A DNA stretch of 64,000 nucleotides from an uncultured Collinsella sp. (GTDB taxonomy: Bacteria > Actinomycetota > Coriobacteriia > Coriobacteriales > Coriobacteriaceae): positions 1 through 64,000 of the forward strand of contig URBQ01000002.1 of the NCBI GenBank assembly GCA_900546115.1. The letters are read 5' to 3'. Below the pieces are notes generated by a model. It saw nothing but the letters and a program-made list of their open reading frames with translations. It was not told where the DNA came from and made no database searches. Both the position numbers and the translations under genes were made by a program. Below, in pieces: positions 7,531 to 16,052 of the stretch; within the stretch, counting starts at the first letter, position 1, and every line of letters starts with the position of its first letter.

Positions 7531-8637
7531 CTATGCCTGCTTGCCTGCGTCGGCCGGGAAGGTTATGCCGGCCTGCTGGCGCACGGCATCCATGATACGC
7601 AGCGAGACGAGCGTGACATCGCGGTAGTGGCCAAGCTCGTGGCGTCCCGCCGGGGTCTCCCAAATCTCTTCCTTAACGTTATCGATGCCGTCGATGGCGG
7701 TGATAAAGTCCGCGAGCTCGTATTCCATGGTGTTGCTTGACTTGGGAAGGTCGAGCGCGCGTCCGTTGCCGCCTTGCTCGCGCGGCGCCTCGGTCGCCGA
7801 TCCGCGTACGACATCGCCGCGATAGTCGATACGGACGTTGCGGGGCGTGGACAGATGGTCAATCTGGATAGTGCCACGCTCGCCTTCGATCTGCGAGGGC
7901 AGCAGGTCATTCGTAATTTTGGAGTGCGCGAGCTCGACGGAGATACGGCCACCGCCGTAGCTGGCAAGGATGGAACCGCAGCCATCGATGGGGCCGTGCG
8001 TGAGCTGTCGCGTGGTGGGGTCGAGCAGAGTAGTCATGCTCGTAAGGCCGGAGGGCATGCCGAAAATCTCGACCATGGGCTCGACGGTGTAGACGCCAAT
8101 GTCCATGAGGGAACCCGATGCCATATTGCAATCGAAGATGTTGCTGGCGCGTCCTGCGAGGATTTCGTTGTAGCGCGAGGAGTACTTGCCAAAGCGCAGT
8201 GAGGCGCGGCGAATGGGCGCAATTTCGCCCAGAGCGTCCTCGATGGCGTGGAAAGCGGGGTCGTGGAGCGGGCGCATGGCCTCGAGGGCCACGACACCTG
8301 CTGCCTCGGCAGCGCGGAAGACTTCCAGCGCCTGCGCTTCGGTGGCGCAGAAGGGCTTTTCGACGATAACGTGCTTGCCGCCGGCGATGCAGGCGAGCGC
8401 CTGCTCGTAATGGAGCGCGTTGGGGCTGCCGATGTAGACGGCGTCGACGTCGGCGGCGGACGCGAGCTCGTCGAGTGCGGTGAAGTTGCGCTCGCCGCCG
8501 CGCTCAGTGGTAAAGGCAGCGCCGCGCTCGGCGTTGCGCGAGAGCGTGCCTACGAATACAGCCTGGTCGTTTGCATTGACGACTTGGATAAAGTCGTCGG
8601 TGATCATGGATGTGCCGATGGTCGCTATGCGCAGCAT
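7531..8637 (-). CDS. Gfo/Idh/MocA-family oxidoreductase
   Basis: A 368-residue NAD(P)-dependent oxidoreductase. The Rossmann start is LRIATIGTSMITDDFI, and the conserved GGKHVIVEKPF (the EKP Lys is catalytic/structural) is present. Substrates in this family are sugars, inositols or dihydrodiols; which one applies cannot be told. The ATG at 8637 follows AAGGGGGACAC. It forms a two-gene unit with the acylphosphatase. Confidence 0.88.
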   Translation of the reverse strand: MLRIATIGTSMITDDFIQVVNANDQAVFVGTLSRNAERGAAFTTERGGERNFTALDELASAADVDAVYIGSPNALHYEQALACIAGGKHVIVEKPFCATEAQALEVFRAAEAAGVVALEAMRPLHDPAFHAIEDALGEIAPIRRASLRFGKYSSRYNEILAGRASNIFDCNMASGSLMDIGVYTVEPMVEIFGMPSGLTSMTTLLDPTTRQLTHGPIDGCGSILASYGGGRISVELAHSKITNDLLPSQIEGERGTIQIDHLSTPRNVRIDYRGDVVRGSATEAPREQGGNGRALDLPKSSNTMEYELADFITAIDGIDNVKEEIWETPAGRHELGHYRDVTLVSLRIMDAVRQQAGITFPADAGKQA

Positions 8638-8711
8638 GTGTCCCCCTTGCATTGTTTGGTCTACAGGACGAGTGTAGCGCGAGGGGGACGCAAAAGCGTG
8701 CGAAAACGCCG

Positions 8712-9197
8712 CTACAGGTCGCTCTCGTTAAAGCCGGCGTCGATATCGAGGTTGGCTCCGTCGGCTGCGGTGGTGGCAAGCTCGTCGCAGCGCTCGTTGA
8801 GCTCATGGCCGGCATGCCCCTTCACCCAGATGAACTCCACCTTATGCTGGCTCTTTGCGGCAAGCAGACGCTCCCACAGGTCGCGGTTCTTGACGGGCTG
8901 CTTGTTGGCGGTTTTCCACCCGCGCTTTTTCCAGCCGTCGATCCAGTGCTTGTTAAAGGCGTTGACGACGTACTGCGAATCGGAATGGACTTCGACCTCG
9001 CAGGGGCGGTTGAGTGCCTCGAGCGCCACGATAACGGCCATGAGCTCCATGCGGTTGTTGGTGGTCTTGGCGTAGCCGCGCGAAAGCTCGGAGGTAAAGG
9101 TCTTGCCGGCGGGGTTGGTGTATTTGAGCACGGCGCCGTAGCCGCCGCGTCCCGGATTTGATCGGGCCGAGCCGTCGGTATAGATGATGACCTTCAC
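8712..9197 (-). CDS. rnhA: Ribonuclease HI
   Basis: Cleaves RNA in RNA-DNA hybrids. All catalytic acidic residues of the family are visible: Asp8 (YTDGSARSNPG), Glu51 (NNRMEL), Asp73 (HSDSQYV) and Asp138 (CDEL), with His128 in WVKGHAG. The 161 residues match the E. coli type. The gene stands alone on the minus strand. Confidence 0.95.
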   Translation of the reverse strand: MKVIIYTDGSARSNPGRGGYGAVLKYTNPAGKTFTSELSRGYAKTTNNRMELMAVIVALEALNRPCEVEVHSDSQYVVNAFNKHWIDGWKKRGWKTANKQPVKNRDLWERLLAAKSQHKVEFIWVKGHAGHELNERCDELATTAADGANLDIDAGFNESDL

Positions 9198-9296
9198 GGG
9201 CTTCCTTTCTTTGAGTGCATTTCATGTGAGTGACCATTGTAGCGCCATGCCCGCCTGGGGCCAGCAATCTACGATTTCTACCCCGTCTTCCGACTG

Positions 9297-10199
9297 TTAG
9301 CTGGCATGGATGATGCGGTTGAGCTCGTCGAGGTATTGCTGCAAGAGGAGAGAGGGCTTGCGCTCGTCGTGCATGATGTAGCCAACGTGCATCGTTGGGG
9401 CGTCTGCTAACGGGATCGATGCCATACCCCATTGCATTTCATTGGAGAGGACTCCGGTCGACAGGGTGTAACCGTTCGACGTGATAAGTAAGTTGGTAAG
9501 TGTTCCGCGGTCCGAGATTCGTATGTTGCGGTCGCAAGGGATATAGCTAAAAGGTTCCTCGGCGTAATAGAAGGAGTTTGAGGTTCCCTGCTCAAAGCTG
9601 TAGCGCGTATAGGGCGCGAGGTCGGCAAGGGACAGCTGAGGGCGGCGTGCGAGCGGGTGGCGTTCGCTGACGAATACGTGGACCGTCGCGTCGAATAGGG
9701 GATGGAAGCTTGCGCGGGCATCGGCGAAGGCCTTCTGCAGAACGCGGGCGTTAAAGTCATCCAGATACAGAATGCCGATATCGCTGCGAAACGCACGGAC
9801 GTCATCGATGATCTGCGATGTGGTGGTCTCGCGCATGATGAACTCGAACTTGCTGTCGCGGCAGCGCTCGACCACGTTGACAAAGGCCTCGACCGAAAAG
9901 GCGTAGTGCTGGGCGGAAATGGCGAGGCGGGCTTGCGGGGTGCCGCCGTCCTCGTAGCGTGCCTCGAGCATGTCGGCCTGCTCTACGACCTGGCGCGCAT
10001 AGCCCAAAAGCTCGGTGCCGTCGTTGGTGAGCGTGACGCCGCGGCTGGAGCGCGTAAAGATCTCCAGATGGAGTTCCTGTTCCAGGCTTTTGACGGCGTT
10101 TGAGATGTTGGACTGAGCGGTATAGAGGCGCTGAGCTGCGGCGTTGATTGAGCCGGACTCTGCCACGGCGATCAGAAAACGAAGCTGCTGAAGGGTCAT
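9297..10199 (-). CDS. LysR-family transcriptional regulator
   Basis: A 300-residue LysR regulator: an N-terminal winged helix (TLQQLRFLIAVAESGSINAAAQRLYTAQSNIS is the family signature, read in parts) and a C-terminal effector domain. The ATG at 10199 is spaced well from AAAGG; three upstream codons are ignored. It is divergent from metY with a 7-bp palindrome between them, so control of metY or sulfur metabolism is possible (inference). Confidence 0.9.
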   Translation of the reverse strand: MTLQQLRFLIAVAESGSINAAAQRLYTAQSNISNAVKSLEQELHLEIFTRSSRGVTLTNDGTELLGYARQVVEQADMLEARYEDGGTPQARLAISAQHYAFSVEAFVNVVERCRDSKFEFIMRETTTSQIIDDVRAFRSDIGILYLDDFNARVLQKAFADARASFHPLFDATVHVFVSERHPLARRPQLSLADLAPYTRYSFEQGTSNSFYYAEEPFSYIPCDRNIRISDRGTLTNLLITSNGYTLSTGVLSNEMQWGMASIPLADAPTMHVGYIMHDERKPSLLLQQYLDELNRIIHAS

Positions 10200-10218
10200 C
10201 GACGCCATCCTTTCGATA

Positions 10219-10239
10219 GTTATCTATAAAACAGATAAC
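10219..10239. promoter_or_regulatory. Candidate LysR operator
   Basis: A perfect inverted repeat, GTTATCT-N7-AGATAAC, lies 20 bases before the LysR gene start in the divergent region toward metY. Its size fits a LysR-type (T-N11-A) binding site and suggests autoregulation. Confidence 0.5.
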
Positions 10240-10356
10240 AAGTTAGCGCTTTTTAGTGATTGACCGAGGAAGACAATGCCCGTACTATTCAAAACACACA
10301 AAGGCGGTAGGTTATTAAGCCGACTACGGAATCGGGACGCGAAAGGAGGCCCGCAT

Positions 10357-10410
10357 ATGAATTGCTTACCAAGACGAATGCCGGGCTCCTGTTTGCGCCC
10401 GTCGGCGTGA
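10357..10410 (+). CDS. Cys-containing leader peptide upstream of metY
   Basis: A 17-codon ORF with ATG preceded by AAAGGAGG at good spacing. It encodes MNCLPRRMPGSCLRPSA, with two Cys and two Met codons, and ends 61 bases before metY. An imperfect hairpin pairs its ribosome binding region (GGAGGCCCGCAT) with an internal segment (ATGCCGGGCTCC). This is the layout expected of a translation-coupled attenuator sensing cysteine or methionine. It is too short for standard gene calling. Confidence 0.5.
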   Translation: MNCLPRRMPGSCLRPSA

Positions 10411-10471
10411 TCAGGAGACAGCGACTTACTTCTCTCTTTTTACTTACTTTCGTTCGATCAAGGAGATCATC

Positions 10472-11782
10472 ATGAGCCAGTTCATCAACAACCCCGAGCA
10501 CACCTTTGGTTTCGATACCCTGCAGCTGCACGTTGGCCAGGAGAGTGCCGATCCCGCATCCGACTCCCGTGCCGTGCCTATCTACCAGACCACGAGCTAT
10601 GTGTTCCGCAACTCCCAGCACGCCGCCGACCGCTTTGGTCTTGCCGACGCCGGTAACATCTACGGCCGTCTGACCAACTCCACCCAGGGCGTCTTCGAGG
10701 ACCGTATCGCCGCGCTCGAGGGCGGCGTGGCAGGTCTTGCCGTCGCCTCCGGCGCTGCTGCCATCACCTATACCCTGCAGGCTCTTGCCCAGGCTGGTGA
10801 CCACGTGGTGGCTCAGAAGACCATCTACGGTGGCTCCTACAACCTGCTGGAGCATACGCTCTCCCAGTTTGGCGTCGAGACCACGTTTGTCGATGCCCAT
10901 AACCTGGAAGAGGTTGAGGGTGCCATCAAGGACAGCACCACGGTCATCTATCTCGAGACGCTCGGCAACCCCAACTCCGACATCCCCAACATCGACGCCA
11001 TCTCCGAGATTGCCAAGAAGCACGGTCTGCCGGTTGTCGTCGACAACACCTTCGGCACCCCGTATCTGTTCCGTCCGCTGGAGCACGGCGCCAACATCGT
11101 CGTCCACTCCGCAACCAAGTTCATCGGCGGCCACGGTACCTCGCTGGGCGGTGTGATCGTCGACGGCGGTAACTTCGATTGGAAGGCGAGTGGCAAGTAC
11201 GCCCAGATCGCTGAGCCCAACCCCTCCTACCATGGTGTTTCGTTTGCCGAGGCTGCCGGTCCCACCGCCTTCGCAACCTATGTCCGCGCTATCCTGCTGC
11301 GTGACGAGGGCGCCTGCATCAGCCCGTTCAACGCCTGGGTCCTGCTCCAGGGCACCGAGACTCTGTCGCTGCGCGTCGACCGTCATGTCGAGAACACCAA
11401 GAAGGTCGTTGAGTTCCTGGCTGGCGACAGCCACGTCGCCAAGGTGAATCACCCGAGCCTGCCTGAGCACCCCGATCACGAGCTCTATCAGAAGTACTTC
11501 CCCCGTGGCGGTGCTTCGATCTTTACCTTTGAGATTAAGGGTGGCCAGGAGGCTGCATGGAAGTTCATCGATCATCTGCAGGTGTTCTCGCTGCTCGCCA
11601 ACGTGGCCGACGTCAAGTCGCTCGTCGTGCACCCGGCTACCACCACGCACTCCCAGCTCTCTGCCGAGGAGCTCGCCGAGCAGAACATCACGCCCTCCAC
11701 GATCCGTCTTTCCATCGGTACCGAGAACGCCGAGGATATCATTTGGGATCTGAAGCAGGCCTTTGCCGCGCTGGACGAGTAA
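10472..11782 (+). CDS. metY: O-acetylhomoserine aminocarboxypropyltransferase (sulfhydrylase)
   Basis: PLP enzyme that makes homocysteine from O-acetylhomoserine and sulfide. The 436 residues match MetY and exceed MetB/MetC. Landmarks: LHVGQ near the start, AVPIYQTTSY, the PLP-lysine segment HSATKFIGGHGTSLGG, and the long insertion after it typical of MetY. The terminal block VHPATTTHSQLSAEE is also typical. The ATG follows AAGGAGATCATC. A 200-base leader with a Cys-containing peptide precedes it. Confidence 0.92.
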   Translation: MSQFINNPEHTFGFDTLQLHVGQESADPASDSRAVPIYQTTSYVFRNSQHAADRFGLADAGNIYGRLTNSTQGVFEDRIAALEGGVAGLAVASGAAAITYTLQALAQAGDHVVAQKTIYGGSYNLLEHTLSQFGVETTFVDAHNLEEVEGAIKDSTTVIYLETLGNPNSDIPNIDAISEIAKKHGLPVVVDNTFGTPYLFRPLEHGANIVVHSATKFIGGHGTSLGGVIVDGGNFDWKASGKYAQIAEPNPSYHGVSFAEAAGPTAFATYVRAILLRDEGACISPFNAWVLLQGTETLSLRVDRHVENTKKVVEFLAGDSHVAKVNHPSLPEHPDHELYQKYFPRGGASIFTFEIKGGQEAAWKFIDHLQVFSLLANVADVKSLVVHPATTTHSQLSAEELAEQNITPSTIRLSIGTENAEDIIWDLKQAFAALDE

Positions 11783-12094
11783 GGCGACTTGTGCAAGGAC
11801 CCCTTGCGACTCGATAGGTATAACTGCATAAAATGCCTGCTCAAGGCGCCTGTGCGAACAATGGTTGCACAGGCGTCGTTTTTGCATAGAGAGGGTGCAA
11901 AAACAGGGTTTTTGACACGCTTTATGCAATCGAGATGTGGAAAACTCCTGTTGAGAGGATGTGAGTTTTACGCAATTGACGTGCGCCTTTTGAGTAAAAC
12001 CGCAGGTCGCGATTTGCTCGGGGTACTATGCAGCGCGATTAAATCACACGCAGCTCAAACGCAGCAAAAACGCACTACGGAGGTTTCCAGCTAC
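11783..12094. other. Intergenic stretch after metY
   Basis: The stretch holds the metY terminator (11847-11883), then a probable promoter region for the exported protein. TTGACA at 11912 is a good -35 but no matching -10 is seen. A 7-bp inverted repeat (GTTTTAC/GTAAAAC) lies near 11965-12000. No riboswitch was recognised. Confidence 0.5.
11847..11883 (+). terminator. metY terminator
   Basis: A 9-bp perfect stem (CGCCTGTGC / GCACAGGCG) with an 11-base loop is followed by TCGTTTTT. Confidence 0.8.
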
Positions 12095-12871
12095 ATGAGG
12101 ATCGATTCACGAAAACCGAAAGCCGCCGCCCTTTCCGCCGCTCTGACCGTGGCACTTTTGGCGGGCGCCGGCGCAACTGATGCCCACGCGGCAACACTAT
12201 CCGATACGGTCGGATCTGCGCCGTCCGAGGCGACGCTGGTGCAGCCCGTCGACTACCGCGGCGACGGTTATGGCTCTATGCAGGAGTGGAACGCCTCGAT
12301 GGGGGCAAAGCGCGATTCCCTGGAGATGCGCGCTCAGATCATTATGAATATGTATGGCGACTATGCTACCGATGACGAGCGCGCTGTGTTGCAGGGTTGC
12401 ATCGACGGTGCGGGTAGCCTGTTGACGATGGGGGAAGTCGACGCCAAGTCGACCGAGCTCGACGAGCTTCGCTCCACGCTTGAGGATGCCAAGCGCGAGG
12501 CGCTCGAGGCTGCCGCAGCCGAAGCCGAGGCCGCTGAGGCCGTTCAGGCTTCGTATTACAACGCCGGCTCCGGCTCGTCTTATACGTCTGCTGCGTATTA
12601 CGCGAACGGCTCGGGTCTGACGCGCTCGAGCGGCGTCAATAACTATAACGGCCGCCGCGAGACTTATTACAGCAGCAACGTGTTGTATCACCACCGCACG
12701 GGCGAGTGGACGCAGGATTCCGAGGGCTTTTGGCGCGATTCCGATGGTTACTACGTCGTTGCCGCGGGCGATAAGGCCCAAGGCTCTACGTTTACCGGTT
12801 CCAAGGGCGAGTGCAAGGTCTATGACTCCGGCTGCGCTGCCGGAACCACCGACTACTACACTGGCTGGTAA
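12095..12871 (+). CDS. Exported protein with aromatic-rich C-terminal domain
   Basis: A 258-residue protein. Residues 1-35 are a signal peptide ending DAHAATL. Residues 85-150 form an Ala/Glu-rich, probably coiled region. The C-terminal third is rich in Tyr, Ser and Gly and ends in GECKVYDSGCAAGTTDYYTG, with two cysteines that could form a disulfide. Its tail recalls small cell-wall-associated domains of Gram-positive bacteria, but I cannot name the family. The ATG at 12095 follows CGGAGGTTTCC; the longer ORF from 11789 would run through the metY terminator and is rejected. Confidence 0.75.
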   Translation: MRIDSRKPKAAALSAALTVALLAGAGATDAHAATLSDTVGSAPSEATLVQPVDYRGDGYGSMQEWNASMGAKRDSLEMRAQIIMNMYGDYATDDERAVLQGCIDGAGSLLTMGEVDAKSTELDELRSTLEDAKREALEAAAAEAEAAEAVQASYYNAGSGSSYTSAAYYANGSGLTRSSGVNNYNGRRETYYSSNVLYHHRTGEWTQDSEGFWRDSDGYYVVAAGDKAQGSTFTGSKGECKVYDSGCAAGTTDYYTGW

Positions 12872-12904
12872 TCTGCCATAAGCCAATAGGACATGACGGG
12901 CGGG

Positions 12905-12948
12905 CGTCTTTACCGAGCCTTTGGGCAACGTAAGGGCGTTCGTTTTTT
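12905..12948 (+). terminator. Terminator of the exported protein gene
   Basis: CGTCTTTAC pairs with GTAAGGGCG (two G-T pairs) and is followed by TTCGTTTTTT. Confidence 0.6.
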
Positions 12949-13058
12949 GTGCGTGCTTGAGTTAACAGAGCGCTTACCGTGGCAGTACGCCGCGCATATG
13001 GGCGCGGGGCACACTAGTTCATGAGAAATAAGGTCTTTCTCTTGGAGGAAGTGGTCTT

Positions 13059-13265
13059 GTGAACGCTCGAGATATCGCCGTTGCCGCCGTCGCATTGGTG
13101 CTTGGTTGCCTTGGTCCTACGGCCGCGCTCATTGCGGGCATGCAGGGGTCATGCGGGGCTGCTCCAATCGTGGTTGGCGCGCTGATTGCGGCCGCGCTGC
13201 TGGGAAGTGCGGGTGTAGTCCTTTGTCGCGACGATGAGGGCCAGGCCTCGGAGTCGCAGCTCTGA
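13059..13265 (+). CDS. Small two-helix membrane protein
   Basis: A 68-residue protein with GTG start behind GGAGGAAGTGG. Two hydrophobic segments, about residues 7-27 and 37-57, are joined by a short loop with a Cys, and the tail is acidic. No family is recognised. It has its own strong terminator downstream, so it is a monocistronic gene. Confidence 0.65.
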   Translation: MNARDIAVAAVALVLGCLGPTAALIAGMQGSCGAAPIVVGALIAAALLGSAGVVLCRDDEGQASESQL

Positions 13266-13302
13266 CCGTCGGGACATCGACTACTGGTTATAGATGAAGA
13301 TG

Positions 13303-13340
13303 AAAGCCGCCGTAAGGGGAGTGCCCTTGCGGCGGCTTTG
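13303..13340 (+). terminator. Strong terminator, probably bidirectional
   Basis: A stem of about 16 bp (AAAGCCGCCGTAAGGG pairs with GCCCTTGCGGCGGCTTT with one mismatch) with a short loop lies between the small membrane protein gene and the convergent panE. It has T/A tracts on both sides. Confidence 0.85.
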
Positions 13341-13372
13341 CTGTTGAGTCTGTTGACGTGGTGAGTCGGGCG

Positions 13373-14287
13373 CTACCAGCTTGCCTCGATATCGCGAATG
13401 CGCTGATAGAGCCATTCGTTCTGCGGTGCCTGGATATCGTGCTTGGCCGCCAGACGGCAGATGGTGCCGGCGAACTCCTCGACCTCGGTTTTGCGCCGCG
13501 CGACGCGGTCTTGCGCCATCGAGGGCATGCCGGCGGGATCGATTCCTTCGATGAGGTGCACCATCTGCGTCAGGTCTGCCTCGGTCAGCTCAACGCCCTC
13601 GGCGTTGGCGACCGCAAGCGTTTCGCGCATGGCGGAAACAAGGCAGCGACGCTGCTCGGAGCCCGGCTCCGTGGCGCTTCCGTACGTGCCGCCGTAGGCC
13701 ATGCAGGTCTGGTTGATGCCGTCGTTGAGCATGAGTTTGGCCCACATGCGGTGCGCAATGTCGCTCTCGACGGTGTGTGCGATGCCGCAGCGCGTGTAGA
13801 GCTCGTCGATTGCGGTGATGGCTGCGGGATCCGTACCGGCCGCCGCGCCAAAGCGGATTTCGCCCGTGTTGGTAAAGGTGAGCTCTCCGTTGAGAAACAC
13901 AGCGTCCATGCCCTGGCAAATACCAAGAACGGTATGCTCCCAGCCAAAGCGCTCGGCAATCTTTTGCTCGCTCGTGATACCGTTGCACAGCGACGCGATC
14001 AGCGTGTCGGGTCCCACGACGCTTTCCAGGGTTTTGAGCGCCACATCGAGCCCGGTTGTCTTGACCGTGAGGATGACCAGGTCGACGGGCGTCGCCTCGC
14101 TCGCGCGGACGGACTTGAGCGCGCAGGGCTTGCCGTTGACGGTGAGCGCATCACCCGCGTGGCGCTCAAAGCGCGCGTCGTCCATAACGTATTCGACGGC
14201 GTCATTGCCGAGGGCCTTGGCAATCATGCTGCCGTAGAGCAGGCCCACGCCGCCCTTGCCGATAAAGGCGACCTTGTTGATCTGCAT
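13373..14287 (-). CDS. panE: 2-dehydropantoate 2-reductase family protein
   Basis: NADPH-dependent reductase of the ApbA/PanE family, which reduces ketopantoate to pantoate for CoA synthesis. The 304-residue protein starts with the nucleotide motif KVAFIGKGGVGLLYG; the family Lys and Asn are plausible in MWAKLMLNDGINQTC, and the C-terminal SMAQDRVARRKTEVEEFAG block is typical. The ATG at 14287 has GGGGAG upstream. The product could also be a paralogous ketoacid reductase, so panE is the likeliest name only. Confidence 0.82.
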   Translation of the reverse strand: MQINKVAFIGKGGVGLLYGSMIAKALGNDAVEYVMDDARFERHAGDALTVNGKPCALKSVRASEATPVDLVILTVKTTGLDVALKTLESVVGPDTLIASLCNGITSEQKIAERFGWEHTVLGICQGMDAVFLNGELTFTNTGEIRFGAAAGTDPAAITAIDELYTRCGIAHTVESDIAHRMWAKLMLNDGINQTCMAYGGTYGSATEPGSEQRRCLVSAMRETLAVANAEGVELTEADLTQMVHLIEGIDPAGMPSMAQDRVARRKTEVEEFAGTICRLAAKHDIQAPQNEWLYQRIRDIEASW

Positions 14288-14408
14288 GCGAATCATCTCC
14301 CCATATAAAAGGCGCCCGCGTAAGGGGCGCCTGATGGATAGTATGCTGCCAGGGTGATTGGTGGGTGCGCGGAGCGGCTGTTATAAAAAAGAAACGTTTG
14401 CCTGGACG

Positions 14409-14603
14409 CTACGCTGCAGGGCAGACCGCAAAAACGCGCGCGAGGAATCCGACGCCATCGCGCACCTTGGGGAAGGTGCAGAAGATGACGGCGCTTGTGG
14501 CAGGAAGCTCGTCCAGATGGTCCATGACTTCGATCTGATAGCGGTCGACCGAGAGGATGTACTGCTCGCCGGGGTAGAGGTAGACGTCCTCGCGTGTGGT
14601 CAC
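14409..14603 (-). CDS. Small conserved-looking hypothetical protein
   Basis: A 64-residue ORF with GTG start behind AAAGGAGCC at good spacing. It is soluble, without signal peptide or membrane segment. No family is recognised. Codon use resembles its neighbours. It is divergent from the aldo/keto reductase gene. The 110 bases between its stop and panE hold a hairpin-like GGCGCC repeat but no gene. Confidence 0.6.
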   Translation of the reverse strand: MTTREDVYLYPGEQYILSVDRYQIEVMDHLDELPATSAVIFCTFPKVRDGVGFLARVFAVCPAA

Positions 14604-14766
14604 GCTTGGCTCCTTTCATCGGGCTTTTTGCTGATGTTAAAGCGGTGTCGTGACGGCTCGATTTCTGCTGCGTTACGATACGTTCTCGATTGCGATTCCA
14701 CGATGTTTCGGTCGCGTGACCATTGTGTTTCGTCTTGCCGGGGCGCTGATGGCGAAAGGAGGGGCC

Positions 14767-15954
14767 GTGCAATACCGCGTTGACCCCAAAAGTGGTAACC
14801 GAATATCTGCTCTGGGTCTGGGCTGCATGAGATTTCCCGGTGCGCCGGGACACCCCGATGCGAAGACGGCCGATGCCATCATTTCCCGTGCGGTGGAACA
14901 GGGGATTAATTATCTGGATACTGCGTATCTTTATCCCGGTAACGAGGTGTGCGTGGGCGCCTCACTTGAGCGCTTGGGGCTGCATGACCGGGTGTTGCTG
15001 GCGACTAAGTTGCCGCACGCTTCGTGCAAATGTGCGGAGGATTTCGACCGCTTTTTTGACGAGCAACTGCACCGTTTGCGGACCGACCATATCGACTACT
15101 ACCTTATGCACAACATTACCTCGCCCGCCCAGTGGGAGCGCGTGGTGGCGTTGGGCATCGAGGACTGGATTGCGCACCAAAAGGCTGCGGGGCGTATTCG
15201 CCAGATAGGTTTTTCGTATCACGGCAGTGCGGCGGACTTCCTGACGATGCTCGACGCGTATGACTGGGATTTTTGCCAGATTCAGTACAACTACGCTGGA
15301 GAGCGCTACCAAGCGGGAACGGCGGGACTTATAGCAGCCGCCGAGTGCGGGCTCGCGGTGTTTGTGATGGAGCCGCTTTTGGGCGGACGCCTGGCGGGCA
15401 AGCTGCCTCCGCGGGCCCGCGCCGTGCTCGATGACGTACGCGATCCGTACCTGAAGACGCCGGCTGCTTGGGGCCTTTCGTGGGTGTGGAACCATCCTCA
15501 GGTCACGATGCTGCTTTCGGGCATGACCGATACCGCGCAGGTGGACGAGAACGCGGCATTGGCGGATCGCGCACTGCCGAATTCGATGACGACAGAGCAG
15601 CTCGATACCATCGCGCGTGTGCTGGGAGAGTTTGAGAAATCGAATCGCGTGCCCTGTACGGGCTGCGGCTACTGCATGCCGTGTCCCAAAGGCATCAATA
15701 TCCCTGGGTGTTTCGCCGCCTACAACGCAAGCTATGCGCACAGCTGGTTTACGGGCCTGTCGCAGTATTTTACGGCGAGCGCGGTGCGGACGAGTGAGCC
15801 CAAGTTGGTGAGCAATTGCGTCAAATGCGGCAAATGCGCACGTCACTGCCCGCAGCACATCGATATTCCTGAGCGTCTCGACGATGTGCGCCGACGTTTC
15901 CAGCCTGGCCTCGTAACGGCCGCGCTTAAAGCCTTTTGCAAAACGCGTTCCTGA
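14767..15954 (+). CDS. Aldo/keto reductase with C-terminal 4Fe-4S ferredoxin domain
   Basis: A 395-residue protein. The N-terminal TIM barrel shows LGLGCMRFPG, LDTAYLYPGNE and DHIDYYLMHN of the aldo/keto reductases. The C-terminus has two cysteine clusters, CTGCGYCMPCPKGINIPG and CVKCGKCARHCPQHIDIP, which bind iron-sulfur clusters. Such proteins are common in anaerobes and may pass electrons between ferredoxin and a carbonyl substrate. The GTG at 14767 follows AAAGGAGG; the longer ORF start at 14650 lacks a binding site. Confidence 0.88.
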   Translation: MQYRVDPKSGNRISALGLGCMRFPGAPGHPDAKTADAIISRAVEQGINYLDTAYLYPGNEVCVGASLERLGLHDRVLLATKLPHASCKCAEDFDRFFDEQLHRLRTDHIDYYLMHNITSPAQWERVVALGIEDWIAHQKAAGRIRQIGFSYHGSAADFLTMLDAYDWDFCQIQYNYAGERYQAGTAGLIAAAECGLAVFVMEPLLGGRLAGKLPPRARAVLDDVRDPYLKTPAAWGLSWVWNHPQVTMLLSGMTDTAQVDENAALADRALPNSMTTEQLDTIARVLGEFEKSNRVPCTGCGYCMPCPKGINIPGCFAAYNASYAHSWFTGLSQYFTASAVRTSEPKLVSNCVKCGKCARHCPQHIDIPERLDDVRRRFQPGLVTAALKAFCKTRS

Positions 15955-15968
15955 TGCCCCTTTTATAA

Positions 15969-16033
15969 GTTGCGGTGGAATAGTTCCTGTTTGCGGCAGA
16001 ATAGGGCATCGACAGGAACTATTTCACCGCAAC
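15969..16033. repeat. Long inverted repeat upstream of nfo
   Basis: Two 22-base arms (15969-15990 and 16012-16033) are complementary with a single mismatch, around a 21-base loop. The left arm begins GTTGCGGTGGAATAG. It ends 19 bases before the nfo start codon and would strongly fold in the nfo 5' UTR. There is no T-run. It may also end the upstream gene. Confidence 0.7.
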
Positions 16034-16052
16034 TGATGAGGGGGAGCTGGAG

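Noticed and set aside
10260..10471. SAM riboswitch or T-box upstream of metY
   Set aside because: I looked for their conserved cores and did not see them; the leader peptide explains the region better.
10289..11929. 546-codon minus-strand ORF opposite metY
   Set aside because: It is a shadow of the metY coding frame: repetitive Gly/Val/Asp-rich translation, no ribosome binding site and no family resemblance.
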